DNA from: CALFVT01 sp039989855
Lineage (GTDB): Bacteria > Pseudomonadota > Alphaproteobacteria > Caulobacterales > Maricaulaceae
DNA length: 64,000 nucleotides
NCBI GenBank assembly: GCA_039989855.1
Contig: JBDXGZ010000018.1
Location: 107,814 to 171,813 of the forward strand
Reading direction: 5' to 3'
This document shows, one piece after another, positions 16,841 through 26,500 of this stretch (positions are counted from its first letter, which is position 1; each line of letters starts with the position of its first letter). Position numbers and translations under genes: made by a program. A model generated the notes under the pieces. That model had not been told where the DNA came from. It ran no database searches and saw nothing but the letters and a program-made list of their open reading frames with translations.

Positions 16841-17020
16841 TATTTTCTCCATCTGTTGACGCCTAAGGTGATATAACACCTAAACTGATAGAGATATGTG
16901 GGACGCGGCGTGCACCGTCTTCTTGATTGCGAAAGTGAGGAGCTTTTACAAAAACTGCGGTTATTTTTAGGAAATCAATCAGCTTTTAATCACAAATCAA
17001 ACAGACTATTTAAAAATTGA

Positions 17021-18082
17021 TCAGCGGCTCTGTAGGGCTTTTTGGCGATATTCGCTGGGCGTTAGGCCTTCCGCATCACGAAAGGCGCGGTTAAACGGCG
17101 CCAGCGAGCTATAACCGTAATCCATCGCCAAGGTTAAGATCGGTAAATTTGCCTGCGTCGGGTCGCTTAAAGCAGCCTTAATCGCCGTGATCCGGTATGT
17201 ATTTAGGAACGCCGAGAAATTGCGGTAGCCAAGACCTTGGTTAATCACGCGCCTCAGTCGATGCTCAGACGTGCCCAGTTGCTCAGCCAAGGCCGGAATG
17301 GTCAGCCCAGCCTGCATGAACAGCTTATCCGCGTCCATTAACCCCAAGAGCTTGGCTTTTAAAACCATATCGCGGGCATCAAGCAGAGGCTCAGAAGGCG
17401 GACGATCCACTGCCGTTTGATTGAAAAACAGTCTATTATCGTCTATCTGCACCATCCAAAAGAACACCCAGACCACCATCATGAAAATAGCTGCGACCTG
17501 TATCTGCGCTATTAAATTTGGCGCAAGGGGTAATATGCCCATTTCAGCCAGCAATATCCCCGCGGTAATGGCAATCATCACCGTGATAAAAACCAAACGC
17601 ATCCGTCGGCGACGGTGGATCAAATCATGATTGTAGCCCCGCGCGATGACAAAAATAAGATGGCCTATTAAGCTAAAACCGTAGAGGCCAAAGGTCACGC
17701 TCGGCCAACCTTTTTGATAAGGCACATAACTTTCAAGGCCGCAAAGAATGAGCGCAGGGACGATGAAACCCGCTATGACAATATAATGCCACAGTTTAAG
17801 GCGGAAATTATCGCGAAAAATTAACAGTCCGAACAGCCAAATAAAAACAATGTTTGGAACATGCACAAAGGCCATTAATTGATAAAACCAATCAGCGATG
17901 GGCATAGGCGCGGCTATCCATGGCTGTGATTGAATAATGACAAGATAAGCCGCCGTCGATAGGCACAGGCCTGTAAAAATAACGCGCTGCGTCCATGTTT
18001 TACAGTCCCTACAATCCAGAACCGCTAACAGCGCAAGCATCACCAAACTGCCATATCCAAGAATGTTACTGACAAAGTCCAT
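17021..18082 (-). CDS. AraC-family regulator with N-terminal membrane domain
   Basis: A 353-residue protein. The first 220 residues hold about seven hydrophobic helices (starting near 5-22, 33-50, 65-85, 97-118, 130-148, 163-183, 190-212). The C-terminal 120 residues form an AraC/XylS double HTH (TIPALAEQLGTSEHRLRRVINQGLGYRNFSAFLNTYRI ... LPILTLAMDYGYSSLAPFNRAFRDAEGLTPSEYR). It is thus a membrane-bound transcription regulator that may sense an envelope or external signal. No ligand is suggested by its neighbours (a secreted protein and a VOC protein). The DNA-binding call is strong, the sensor role is inference. Confidence 0.88.
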   Translation of the reverse strand: MDFVSNILGYGSLVMLALLAVLDCRDCKTWTQRVIFTGLCLSTAAYLVIIQSQPWIAAPMPIADWFYQLMAFVHVPNIVFIWLFGLLIFRDNFRLKLWHYIVIAGFIVPALILCGLESYVPYQKGWPSVTFGLYGFSLIGHLIFVIARGYNHDLIHRRRRMRLVFITVMIAITAGILLAEMGILPLAPNLIAQIQVAAIFMMVVWVFFWMVQIDDNRLFFNQTAVDRPPSEPLLDARDMVLKAKLLGLMDADKLFMQAGLTIPALAEQLGTSEHRLRRVINQGLGYRNFSAFLNTYRITAIKAALSDPTQANLPILTLAMDYGYSSLAPFNRAFRDAEGLTPSEYRQKALQSR

Positions 18083-18146
18083 AGGCTTATGATCAAGGCT
18101 TCACATACGAAAAGCAAGCACCATCTCGCCGCATCATTTATGGCCG

Positions 18147-18548
18147 CTAGTATTCATATAGAGAGTCGATGGTTTCTTGACCGTCATAATCGACCTCAAC
18201 CACTTCGCCGCTTGGGCCTTCGAAAAAGACTTGCCACTGCACCCACGGATCTGGGGTGCGTTTGGCGTCATAGTCAACACCGGCAGCTGTTAATTTTTGC
18301 AAGAGAGAATTTATATCTTGGCCACGAAAGGCCATATGATCGAGGACACCGTTACGCGGGGTCGGCAGTGTCGTCCTCTGCATGACATGTAAAATAGCCG
18401 CATCATTCGCGTAAAACCATAAGCCTTCAAATTTGAAGTCAGGTCTCGGTCCAACCGTAAACCCTAAGATTTCAGTATAGAACGCTTCCGTCGCCTCTAA
18501 GTCATCGCTCAAAACTGTAAAGTGATCGGGTCTCAATATCGTTGTCAC
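18147..18548 (-). CDS. VOC-superfamily (glyoxalase/bleomycin-resistance fold) protein
   Basis: A 133-residue protein made of two beta-alpha-beta-beta-beta modules. The sequence starts RPDHFTVLSDDLEATEAFYTEILGF, with the first metal-ligand His (DHFTV) typical of the vicinal-oxygen-chelate fold. A second His is in VLDHMAFRG, and the Glu of GEVVEVDYDG near the C-terminus completes a metal site. Substrate cannot be told. Neighbours (an AraC regulator on the same strand and divergent cysK) do not define a pathway. Confidence 0.82.
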   Translation of the reverse strand: MTTILRPDHFTVLSDDLEATEAFYTEILGFTVGPRPDFKFEGLWFYANDAAILHVMQRTTLPTPRNGVLDHMAFRGQDINSLLQKLTAAGVDYDAKRTPDPWVQWQVFFEGPSGEVVEVDYDGQETIDSLYEY

Positions 18549-18647
18549 AGGCTAATCCTCTTATTTGGACGATTGATCACACACGCATAGGAATAAATCA
18601 ATTATCCGCTCACAAAATTTTGTCCCTAATAGTTTTGATTAACCGCT

Positions 18648-18653
18648 TATAAT
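18648..18653 (+). promoter_or_regulatory. Candidate -10 box upstream of cysK
   Basis: A perfect TATAAT lies about 40 bases before the cysK start. A matching -35 at 17 bases spacing is not evident. Confidence 0.3.
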
Positions 18654-18691
18654 CGTGCAGATAAGGCCCTTAAAGAAAATCAGGAGTGATC

Positions 18692-19621
18692 ATGGCCCAC
18701 GGAAAAATTTACGATAATATTTTGCAAACAATGGGCAATACACCGCTCGTTCGCCTCCCGAACCTGACAGAAGGCGTTCCTGCAGACCTCTGCTATAAGC
18801 TTGAGTTTTTTAATCCGATCGCGTCTGTGAAAGACCGTATCGCGATTGCCATGATCGAAGATTTGGAAAGCTCTGGAACGCTGCAAAAAGGCGGAACCAT
18901 TGTTGAGCCAACCTCAGGCAATACGGGTATCGGCATTGCCTTTGCCGCCGCGGCTAAAGGCTATAAAGCTATCCTCGTGATGCCAGAGCAAATGTCGATT
19001 GAGCGCCGCAAAATGATGAAGCTCCTTGGGGCCGAACTTGTCCTGACCGAAGCCGCAGGCGGCATCCCTGGCGCCATGGCGAAAGCTGCCGAGATTATCG
19101 CAAACACGCCAGGTGCGGTGGCTGCGGGACAATTTACCAACCCTGCCAATCCCGCCATACATTACAAAACAACAGGGCCAGAAATTTGGGCTGATTGTGA
19201 GGGCAAAATTGACGCCTTTATTTCAGGCGTGGGTACGGGCGGGACCCTCACAGGGGCAGGACGCTTCCTTAAGGAGAAAAACCCCGATATTCAAATCATC
19301 GCTGTTGAACCTGAAGGCTCGCCGGTCATTTCCGAAGGCACGAAGGGGCCGCATAAAATCCAAGGTATTGGCGCAGGCTTTATCCCTGACGTACTTGAGA
19401 CTGACCTGATTGATGATGTCGTAAAAATCTCTAATGACGCCGCTTTCGGAACGGCTAAACATGTCGCCGCCGTTGACGGGGTTCCTGTGGGGATTTCATC
19501 AGGTGCGGCCATTGCCGCAAGCTTGATCGTTGGAGCACGGCCCAATATGCGCAGCAAACGGATTGTATCGATCATCCCAAGTTTCGCCGAGCGTTACCTC
19601 TCAACACCGCTATTTGACTAG
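18692..19621 (+). CDS. cysK: Cysteine synthase A (O-acetylserine sulfhydrylase)
   Basis: Makes L-cysteine from O-acetylserine and sulfide with pyridoxal phosphate. The 309-residue protein shows MGNTPLVRLP, the PLP-lysine motif NPIASVKDRIA, the substrate-loop TSGNTGIG and the phosphate-cradle GVGTGGTLTG. The C-terminal PVGISSGAAIAAS precedes the last helix. The start is ATG 18692, five bases after AGGAG (18682-18686); the in-frame GTG at 18686 overlaps that site. It is a stand-alone gene with the minus-strand serine hydrolase gene converging five bases downstream. CysK rather than CysM is favoured by overall sequence. Confidence 0.93.
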   Translation: MAHGKIYDNILQTMGNTPLVRLPNLTEGVPADLCYKLEFFNPIASVKDRIAIAMIEDLESSGTLQKGGTIVEPTSGNTGIGIAFAAAAKGYKAILVMPEQMSIERRKMMKLLGAELVLTEAAGGIPGAMAKAAEIIANTPGAVAAGQFTNPANPAIHYKTTGPEIWADCEGKIDAFISGVGTGGTLTGAGRFLKEKNPDIQIIAVEPEGSPVISEGTKGPHKIQGIGAGFIPDVLETDLIDDVVKISNDAAFGTAKHVAAVDGVPVGISSGAAIAASLIVGARPNMRSKRIVSIIPSFAERYLSTPLFD

Positions 19622-19625
19622 GGGT

Positions 19626-20765
19626 CTAGCCCTTATCTCGCTCTCCTAATTGCAGCCAGTCTTTACGCTCAAGTCCGTAAAGCTGTTCAAGAAACTCGAT
19701 CTGTAACCCTACAGGGCGCGTGTGAGAGGTGTTCCACATCACGGCAATTCCCGCACGGCGCTCGGGGTCAAAAAAGGTCAAAGCGCGGTAGCCTGCCACC
19801 CCGCCGCGGTGCCCAACGAGCTTTCGTCCTGCATGGTCGTAGATCCGCCAGCCGTAACCGTAATGCGGGTCTTCAAGCACGTAGAAATAACGATCTATGA
19901 AGCGCTTTTCCTTAGGCGTTTTCACATAGGCCGTTTGCATGTCGCGGCGTTGTGCCTCTGTCATAAATCCGTATCCGTTAAATTGCGCCGCCATCCACCG
20001 CGCGAGGTCTTTGACGGATGAATTAACCCCAGCCGCAGCGGGAATGCGGTAATAGGTCGGGAGCACATCTTTTTGCGGTGTGCCGTTTTTATGATGCGGC
20101 TTCGCCCAATTTTTAGACCGCACCAAGCCTTCGCGTGTCACACTCGCTGTGGCCATACCGAGCGGTTCGAAAATACGCTCATTGACCACCGCTTTATAGG
20201 GCAATTGTGTCAGGCTCTCGACGGTTTCCGATAAAGCGTCGTAAGCGCCATTTTGATAGCTGTGACACGTCGCAGGATCGCAGACACGCTTAAGACCACT
20301 TAGGCTTTCACGCACCTTGGCCCCTGTCCAATTATCTTCAATGCGCGTATCATAGGCATTACGCGGCAAGCCCGTGCGGTGGGTCATAATATCTTTAACA
20401 CGGGTGACTTTATCCGTCGCAGGCAGCTTTAATGAGGGCGCATGGCGCTCAACCGGGTCATCTAAAGTTAACGCACCCTCTTCGGATAAATCATAGACAA
20501 GGGTTGCAGCGATGCCCTTCGAAACGGACGCCCAGCGAAAGATCGTCTCCGCGTCCACGCGCTCTCCGCTACCTTTTAGAGTCTCCCCGTAGCCGCGCGC
20601 AAAGGTAATCTCATCCCCTTCGACAATCGCCACCGACAGGCCGACCATCTCGGGGTCGTCCATCATAACCTTAATACGGCGATCAAGGGCGGCGTAATCA
20701 AGAGACTGCGCAAAAGCAGACCTGCTCAAGACACATGTTAAGATAGAAAGAAATAAAGCGCGCAT
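19626..20765 (-). CDS. Secreted serine beta-lactamase-like hydrolase
   Basis: A 379-residue exported protein. The signal peptide is residues 1-20 (RALFLSILTCVLSRSAFAQ). The serine hydrolase motif SVSK (SxxK) lies near residue 82, YQNGAY supplies the YxN-type element, and a C-terminal LVGHRGGVAGY block replaces the KTG box. These are the class C beta-lactamase/DD-peptidase/esterase family (Pfam Beta-lactamase) features. I start at ATG 20765, because the upstream TTG (20780) would spoil the signal peptide. It could be a peptidase or esterase; antibiotic resistance should not be assumed. Confidence 0.87.
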   Translation of the reverse strand: MRALFLSILTCVLSRSAFAQSLDYAALDRRIKVMMDDPEMVGLSVAIVEGDEITFARGYGETLKGSGERVDAETIFRWASVSKGIAATLVYDLSEEGALTLDDPVERHAPSLKLPATDKVTRVKDIMTHRTGLPRNAYDTRIEDNWTGAKVRESLSGLKRVCDPATCHSYQNGAYDALSETVESLTQLPYKAVVNERIFEPLGMATASVTREGLVRSKNWAKPHHKNGTPQKDVLPTYYRIPAAAGVNSSVKDLARWMAAQFNGYGFMTEAQRRDMQTAYVKTPKEKRFIDRYFYVLEDPHYGYGWRIYDHAGRKLVGHRGGVAGYRALTFFDPERRAGIAVMWNTSHTRPVGLQIEFLEQLYGLERKDWLQLGERDKG

Positions 20766-20900
20766 AAAGTTCAGAACCAAAAAATTACGTAAGCCGTAAA
20801 GGATTCACTCGCCCCTGCCAATAGCCGCAAGCGGTGACTTAGAGTCATTTCATCTGCCGGGTAGATCTCGCCTTAAATAACTCGCCCTAAATAACGCCCC

Positions 20901-21713
20901 TTAAATAATACCGAGTGCAACAGCCGCGAGGAGACCGCAGCCGACGACGACGCGGTAAATCATAAAAGGGAACATGCCGATTTTCTCGACCAATTTCATG
21001 AACACGGTGATTGAGGCGTAGGCAGTGATAAAGGACAGCCCTGCTACGACCAATCCGTCCGAGAGGCTCGCGAGGCCTGCGCCCCCGCCTTGGAGTTTAT
21101 AGAGTGCCAATAGTCCGCCGACGCCAATAATCGGAATAGACATGAGCATGGAAAAACGTGCCGCCTCAATACGAGTAAAGCCGAGCTTAAGCGCTGCCGT
21201 CATGGTAATGCCCGAACGTGAGGTTCCGGGGATGAGCGCCAACGCTTGTGCCGCGCCGATGGTCGCCGCTCCGCGCCACGTCATCACGTCAACTGATTTG
21301 CTCTGCGTGCTGGTTTTATCCACCCACCATAAAATCAAGCCGAAAACAATAAAGGCCAAGGCAATAATAATCGGCTGACGCAGGATTAAATCAAAGCCGT
21401 ACATGTTTAAAAACAAGCCAATGATCAAAACAGGCGGCGTAGAAACAATCAAAAGCACGGCGAGCTGCGCCGCTTGGCTTTGTCGGCGGCGTACCAGATC
21501 AAGCAATCCTGCGAGCACGCGCCCGACATCTTTGCGGAAATAAAGCATCACCGCGAACAACGAGCCGAAATGCGCCATCAAATCAATCAGCGGACCTTGG
21601 TCAGGCCAATTGAGCAGTGTTGACGGTAAAATCAGATGCGCCGAGCTTGAAACGGGCAAAAATTCTGTCAGCCCTTGGATAATGGCTAATATTAAAAGCT
21701 GTAACCATGACAT
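20901..21713 (-). CDS. uppP: Undecaprenyl-diphosphatase
   Basis: Integral membrane enzyme that dephosphorylates undecaprenyl diphosphate to recycle the lipid carrier for peptidoglycan. The 270-residue chain has about eight helices. The family motifs are near-perfect: IIQGLTEFLPVSSSAHL at the N-terminus (catalytic Glu in QGLTEF) and ALIPGTSRSGITMTAAL in the middle (PGTSRSG). I start at ATG 21713, where family homology begins; the longer frame to 21785 adds an unrelated N-terminus. Monocistronic on the minus strand. Confidence 0.95.
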   Translation of the reverse strand: MSWLQLLILAIIQGLTEFLPVSSSAHLILPSTLLNWPDQGPLIDLMAHFGSLFAVMLYFRKDVGRVLAGLLDLVRRRQSQAAQLAVLLIVSTPPVLIIGLFLNMYGFDLILRQPIIIALAFIVFGLILWWVDKTSTQSKSVDVMTWRGAATIGAAQALALIPGTSRSGITMTAALKLGFTRIEAARFSMLMSIPIIGVGGLLALYKLQGGGAGLASLSDGLVVAGLSFITAYASITVFMKLVEKIGMFPFMIYRVVVGCGLLAAVALGII

Positions 21714-22134
21714 AGATAATGTCTCTCTTCTGGGGTCAATATTATGTGCGGACCTTAGAGGCCGTGCTGACACCCCATAAACCATATAGATTTAAAACTT
21801 CGATAAGCGCCTGAATAGAATTGCGCTGATTTACGCCGCTCTAGCTATATTTTGCGTAATAGTCGCATATGACAGCCAATATAAGCGTAAAGCCTAGGCT
21901 TCGTTAGAATCTATCACTCAGGCCAGATCGTTTTTCATTTTTATCCTCTAATTGACAAATTGTCGCAGGCTGACCATTGAGCCTTCCCATTCACCTCTCT
22001 TCTATACATAAGGCACTCACGTGCGAAAATAGAATTGCCGCAGGACATACATAAGCGCAGCTTTATTCACGCGAAACGGATGACGACAAGCCCTGTCATG
22101 AACATCCAACTCTTGAGATTTTTAGGACGAGGCT
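21714..22134. other. Intergenic region between uppP and gltD
   Basis: About 420 bases separating divergent uppP and gltD. A TTGACA at about 21952 is a possible -35 for gltD but no good -10 was seen at the expected spacing. A short inverted repeat GACAA-A-TTGTC overlaps it. No gene is supported. Confidence 0.4.
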
Positions 22135-23562
22135 ATGGCCGATAAAATGTTGCAATTTGTCGAAACTGAACGGGATATGCCAAAAAAGCGCCCTGCGGAT
22201 AATCGACGTGAGGACTTCCTCGAAATTTACGGCGACTATATTGACGCCAAAGCCAAAGAGCAGGCCTCTCGCTGCTCACAGTGCGGCGTGCCGTTCTGCC
22301 AGAACCATTGTCCACTTGAAAATAATATCCCAGACTGGTTGCGCCTCACCGCCGAAGGGCGCTTGCAAGACGCTTACGAAACCAGTGCTGCGACCAATTC
22401 AATGCCCGAAATTTGTGGCCGTATTTGTCCACAAGACCGCTTGTGTGAAGGCTCTTGCGTGATTGAACAATCAGGCCACGGCACAGTGACTATTGGCTCA
22501 GTAGAGCGGTTCCTCACTGACACTGCGTGGCAAGAAGGATGGGTCGCGCCGCTTTCGCCGCGTAGAGAGCTCCCTCTATCCGTCGGTATTATTGGCGCAG
22601 GCCCCGCAGGATTAGCTGCCGCCGAATCCCTACGTGAACAAGGTTGGCAAGTGACCGTCTATGATCGTCATGACCGCGCAGGCGGCCTCTTGATTTACGG
22701 CATCCCGAATTTCAAGTTAGAGAAAGAAATTGTCGAGCGCCGCACACAACGTCTGATAGACGGCGGTATAAAATTCGAAATGAATGTAGATGTCGGCACA
22801 GATATTAGTTTCGAGAAGCTACAAGCTAAACATAATGCAATTTTAATTGCCACAGGCGTTTATAAGGCCCGTGACCTCGCTTGCCCCGGTTCAGGCGCTG
22901 ACGGTGTTGTCGCCGCTCTGCCGTTCCTTATCGAGAGCAACCGACGCGGCCTTGGTGATGATATTAAATCCGATACAGCCGAAGGCAAAGACGTTGTCGT
23001 CATCGGCGGCGGTGATACGGCGATGGACTGCGTGCGTACCGCTATTCGTCAAGGGGCCACATCTGTGACATGCCTATATCGTCGCGACCAAGCCAATATG
23101 CCGGGGAGCGCGCGCGAAACCGCCAACGCTCAGGAAGAAGGCGTAAAATTTGAATGGCTCGCCTCGCCAAAATCTATCCATGATAAGGGCGGCAGCGTAA
23201 GTGCTGTTCGCGCAGACAAAATGCGCCTTGGCGCAAAAGACGCCTCAGGTCGTCAAAGTCCTGAAGCCATAGACGGCGCAGATTTTGACGTCAAAGCCGA
23301 CCTTGTGATTAAGGCGCTTGGTTTCATGCCTGAAAACCTCAAAGACATGTGTGATGAGCTGACCCTAACCCGTTGGGGCACGGTTCGCGTGAATCCTGTG
23401 ACGTTTGAGACCAATATCGACGGTGTTTACGCGGCGGGCGATATTGTTCGCGGGGCAAGCCTTGTCGTCTGGGCGATCCGTGAAGGCCGCGACGCAGCTG
23501 ACCACATGCACAAATATCTCAAAGCGAAACTACGCGAAGACGCACTTCAGGCGGCGGAGTAA
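22135..23562 (+). CDS. gltD: Glutamate synthase (NADPH) small subunit
   Basis: Provides electrons from NADPH through FAD and iron-sulfur centres to the large subunit for glutamate formation. The 475-residue protein has N-terminal cysteine clusters (CSQCGVPFCQNHCP; CGRICPQDRLCEGSC) for [4Fe-4S] centres, an FAD Rossmann motif GIIGAGPAGLAAAE and a second dinucleotide motif VVIGGGDTAMDC. The C-terminal FAD block GVYAAGDIVRGASLVVWAIREGR is intact. It is followed four bases later by gltB, so the order is gltD-gltB. Confidence 0.95.
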   Translation: MADKMLQFVETERDMPKKRPADNRREDFLEIYGDYIDAKAKEQASRCSQCGVPFCQNHCPLENNIPDWLRLTAEGRLQDAYETSAATNSMPEICGRICPQDRLCEGSCVIEQSGHGTVTIGSVERFLTDTAWQEGWVAPLSPRRELPLSVGIIGAGPAGLAAAESLREQGWQVTVYDRHDRAGGLLIYGIPNFKLEKEIVERRTQRLIDGGIKFEMNVDVGTDISFEKLQAKHNAILIATGVYKARDLACPGSGADGVVAALPFLIESNRRGLGDDIKSDTAEGKDVVVIGGGDTAMDCVRTAIRQGATSVTCLYRRDQANMPGSARETANAQEEGVKFEWLASPKSIHDKGGSVSAVRADKMRLGAKDASGRQSPEAIDGADFDVKADLVIKALGFMPENLKDMCDELTLTRWGTVRVNPVTFETNIDGVYAAGDIVRGASLVVWAIREGRDAADHMHKYLKAKLREDALQAAE

Positions 23563-23566
23563 TATC

Positions 23567-26500
23567 ATGACTGAACAAAATAACTGGCTCAAAGATTACA
23601 CTGAGAAGCGCGATGCGCTGATTGAGGCGGGCGCTTATGATCCTGCTCATGAACATGATGCTTGTGGAGTTGGCTTTGTCGCAAGTCTTGAAGGAACTCC
23701 GCGTCGTGATGTGGTGGAGAAATCTATTCACGCGCTGAAAAATGTCTGGCACCGCGGCGCGGTCGACGCTGACGGTAAAACGGGCGATGGGGCGGGTATT
23801 CGTCTTGATATTCCGCAAGGGTTTTTCAAAGCCCAAGTCGAGCGCACAGGCCATAAGCCGTCTAAATCTAAAATCGCGGTTGGGATGATCTTCTTGCCAC
23901 GCACAGATTTCGGCGCGCAAGAGCAAGCGCGGACCATTGTTGAATCTGAGCTGATCAAAGAAGGCTTTTATATTTACGGTTGGCGGCAGGTTCCCATTGA
24001 TACGAATGTCATTGGTGAAAAGGCTAAAGCCACACGTCCGTCGATTGAGCAAGTTATGTTCCGCGACCCCAAAGGGCGCAAAGGAAATGCGCTTGAGCGG
24101 GAACTTTATATCATCCGCCGCCGTATTGAGAAGCGCGTCATCGCCGCCGCTATCCCGAGCTTTTACATCTGCTCTTTATCGGTTCAGACGATCATTTATA
24201 AAGGCATGTTCCTCGCGGAAGATATTGATGCCTTCTTCCCTGATTTGAAAGATGAGCTCTTTATTTCTCGCGCCGCGATTTATCATCAACGTTATTCAAC
24301 TAATACCTTCCCGCAGTGGTGGCTCGCGCAACCATTTCGTATGCTCGCCCATAATGGTGAGATCAACACGGTAAAAGCTAATAAAAATTTCATGAAAAAC
24401 CATGAGATCAAAATGGCCTCCTCTGCTTTTGGTGAACAAGCGGGTGACGTAAAGCCGATCATTCAAAAGGGCAGCTCTGATTCAGCCGCCCTCGATGCCG
24501 TATTTGAACTACTAGTTCGTGCGGGGCGCACAGCCCCTATGGTGAAGACACTCCTCGTTCCCGAAGCCTACTCCAAGCGGGGCGACTTGATGCCTGAAAG
24601 CTGGCGCGGTCTTTATGAATATTGCAACGCCGTGATGGAGCCGTGGGACGGTCCTGCTGCCCTTGCCGCCTATGATGGCCGTTGGGTCATGGCGGGTCTT
24701 GATAGAAATGGCTTACGGCCGCTTCGCTACGCCAAAACGTCTGACGGCATTTTAGCCGTGGGTTCTGAAACAGGCATGTGTCCGCTATCTGAAAGTATGA
24801 TCATTGAGAAAGGTGCGATACAGCCCGGACGGTTGATTGCGCTCGACCTTGAAGAAGGTAAATTTTACGACTCGAACGCCATGCTTGATAAGCTCGCCAG
24901 TGCGCGGCCCTATCATAAATGGCTGAAAAAAGTTGTGAACCTCGACGAGAAACTCGCAGGCCCTGAGCCGAAAGCAAGCCTCACAGGTGAAGCGCTTATT
25001 CGCCGTCAGCAATCTTGCGGGCAAACACTTGAGGATATGGAGCTTATTCTCGCACCGATGGCCGAGAAAGCCAAAGAGAGCATTGGCTCTATGGGCGATG
25101 ACACGCCTTTGGCCGTCTTGTCGGATATATACCGACCGCTATCGCATTTCTTCCGCCAAAATTTCAGCCAAGTGACCAACCCGCCGATTGACCCGTTGCG
25201 CGAAACGCGGGTGATGGGCCTTAAAACACGCTTTCGTAATTTGCGTAATATATTAACTGAGGATTCAAGCCAAACTAAAGAAATGTTTGTTCTCGAAAGC
25301 CCGATCATGACAACGGGCATGTATCAGCGCTTTATGAAATTTGTTGGTGATAAGGCGTCAGTGATTGATTGTACCTTTGAGCGCCCAGCCGATACAGCCG
25401 CAAAAGGCTTAACCCTTAACAAGGCCCTCCACCGCATTAAAGCCGATGCCGTGGCCGCCGTCAAAGATGGGGCAGAAAACATCATCCTCACCGATGAATT
25501 TGTCACTGAAGGCAAGCCTGCGGCGCCGATGATCCTATGCGCAGGCGGCGTTCATACGGCACTTGTTAAAGCAGGATTACGTTCGTCATGCTCAATCATT
25601 GTTCGCTCCGCCGAATGTATGGATACGCAATATTACGCTGTCCTAATCGGTGCAGGAACCACCGCCGTTAATGCTTATATGGCGCAAGACAGTCTGACCG
25701 ACCGCGTTAACCGCGGGTTGCTCGACATGTCCGTCGATGCGGCTGTGGCCAATTATAAAGCAGCAGTTGAAGGCGGTCTTTTGAAGATCATTTCTAAGAT
25801 GGGCATCTCGGTTATTTCGTCCTATCGTGGCGGGAATAATTTCGAAGCTCTTGGCTTATCACGCGCGCTTGTCGCGGAATATTTCCCGGGTATGACCAGC
25901 CGTATCTCAGGCATTGGCCTGGCTGGTCTAGAAGCCAAATTACTCGAGGCTCATGAACGGGCCTATGATGGCCGCGCGGTAACTTTGCCTGTGGGTGGTC
26001 TTTACCGTGTACGTGCCAAAGGCGAACGTCACGCCTATAAAGCCGACATGATCCACATGTTACAAGAAGCTGTGACACGTGGGGACTATGAGCTTTACCG
26101 CAAATATGCAGACATCGTGAACGAAGCCGCGCCAATACAAGTGCGCGACCTGCTTGGGTTTAGTGATAAGGTTAAGCCTATTCCTTTACGTCAAGTTCAA
26201 GGTATTAATGAAATTCGCCGCCGTTTTTGTACCCCCGGCATGTCGCTCGGTGCGCTTTCACCCGAAGCTCACGGAACCTTAAATATTGCCATGAACCGTA
26301 TTGGGGCCAAATCTGTCTCTGGTGAAGGCGGCGAAGATCCTGCCCGTTATAAAACATTGCCCAATGGCGACAATGCTAATTCAGCCATCAAGCAAATTGC
26401 CTCGGGCCGCTTTGGTGTCACGGCAGAATATCTTAATGAGTGCCGCGAGATAGAAATTAAAGTCGCACAGGGCGCAAAGCCCGGTGAAGGCGGGCAGCTT

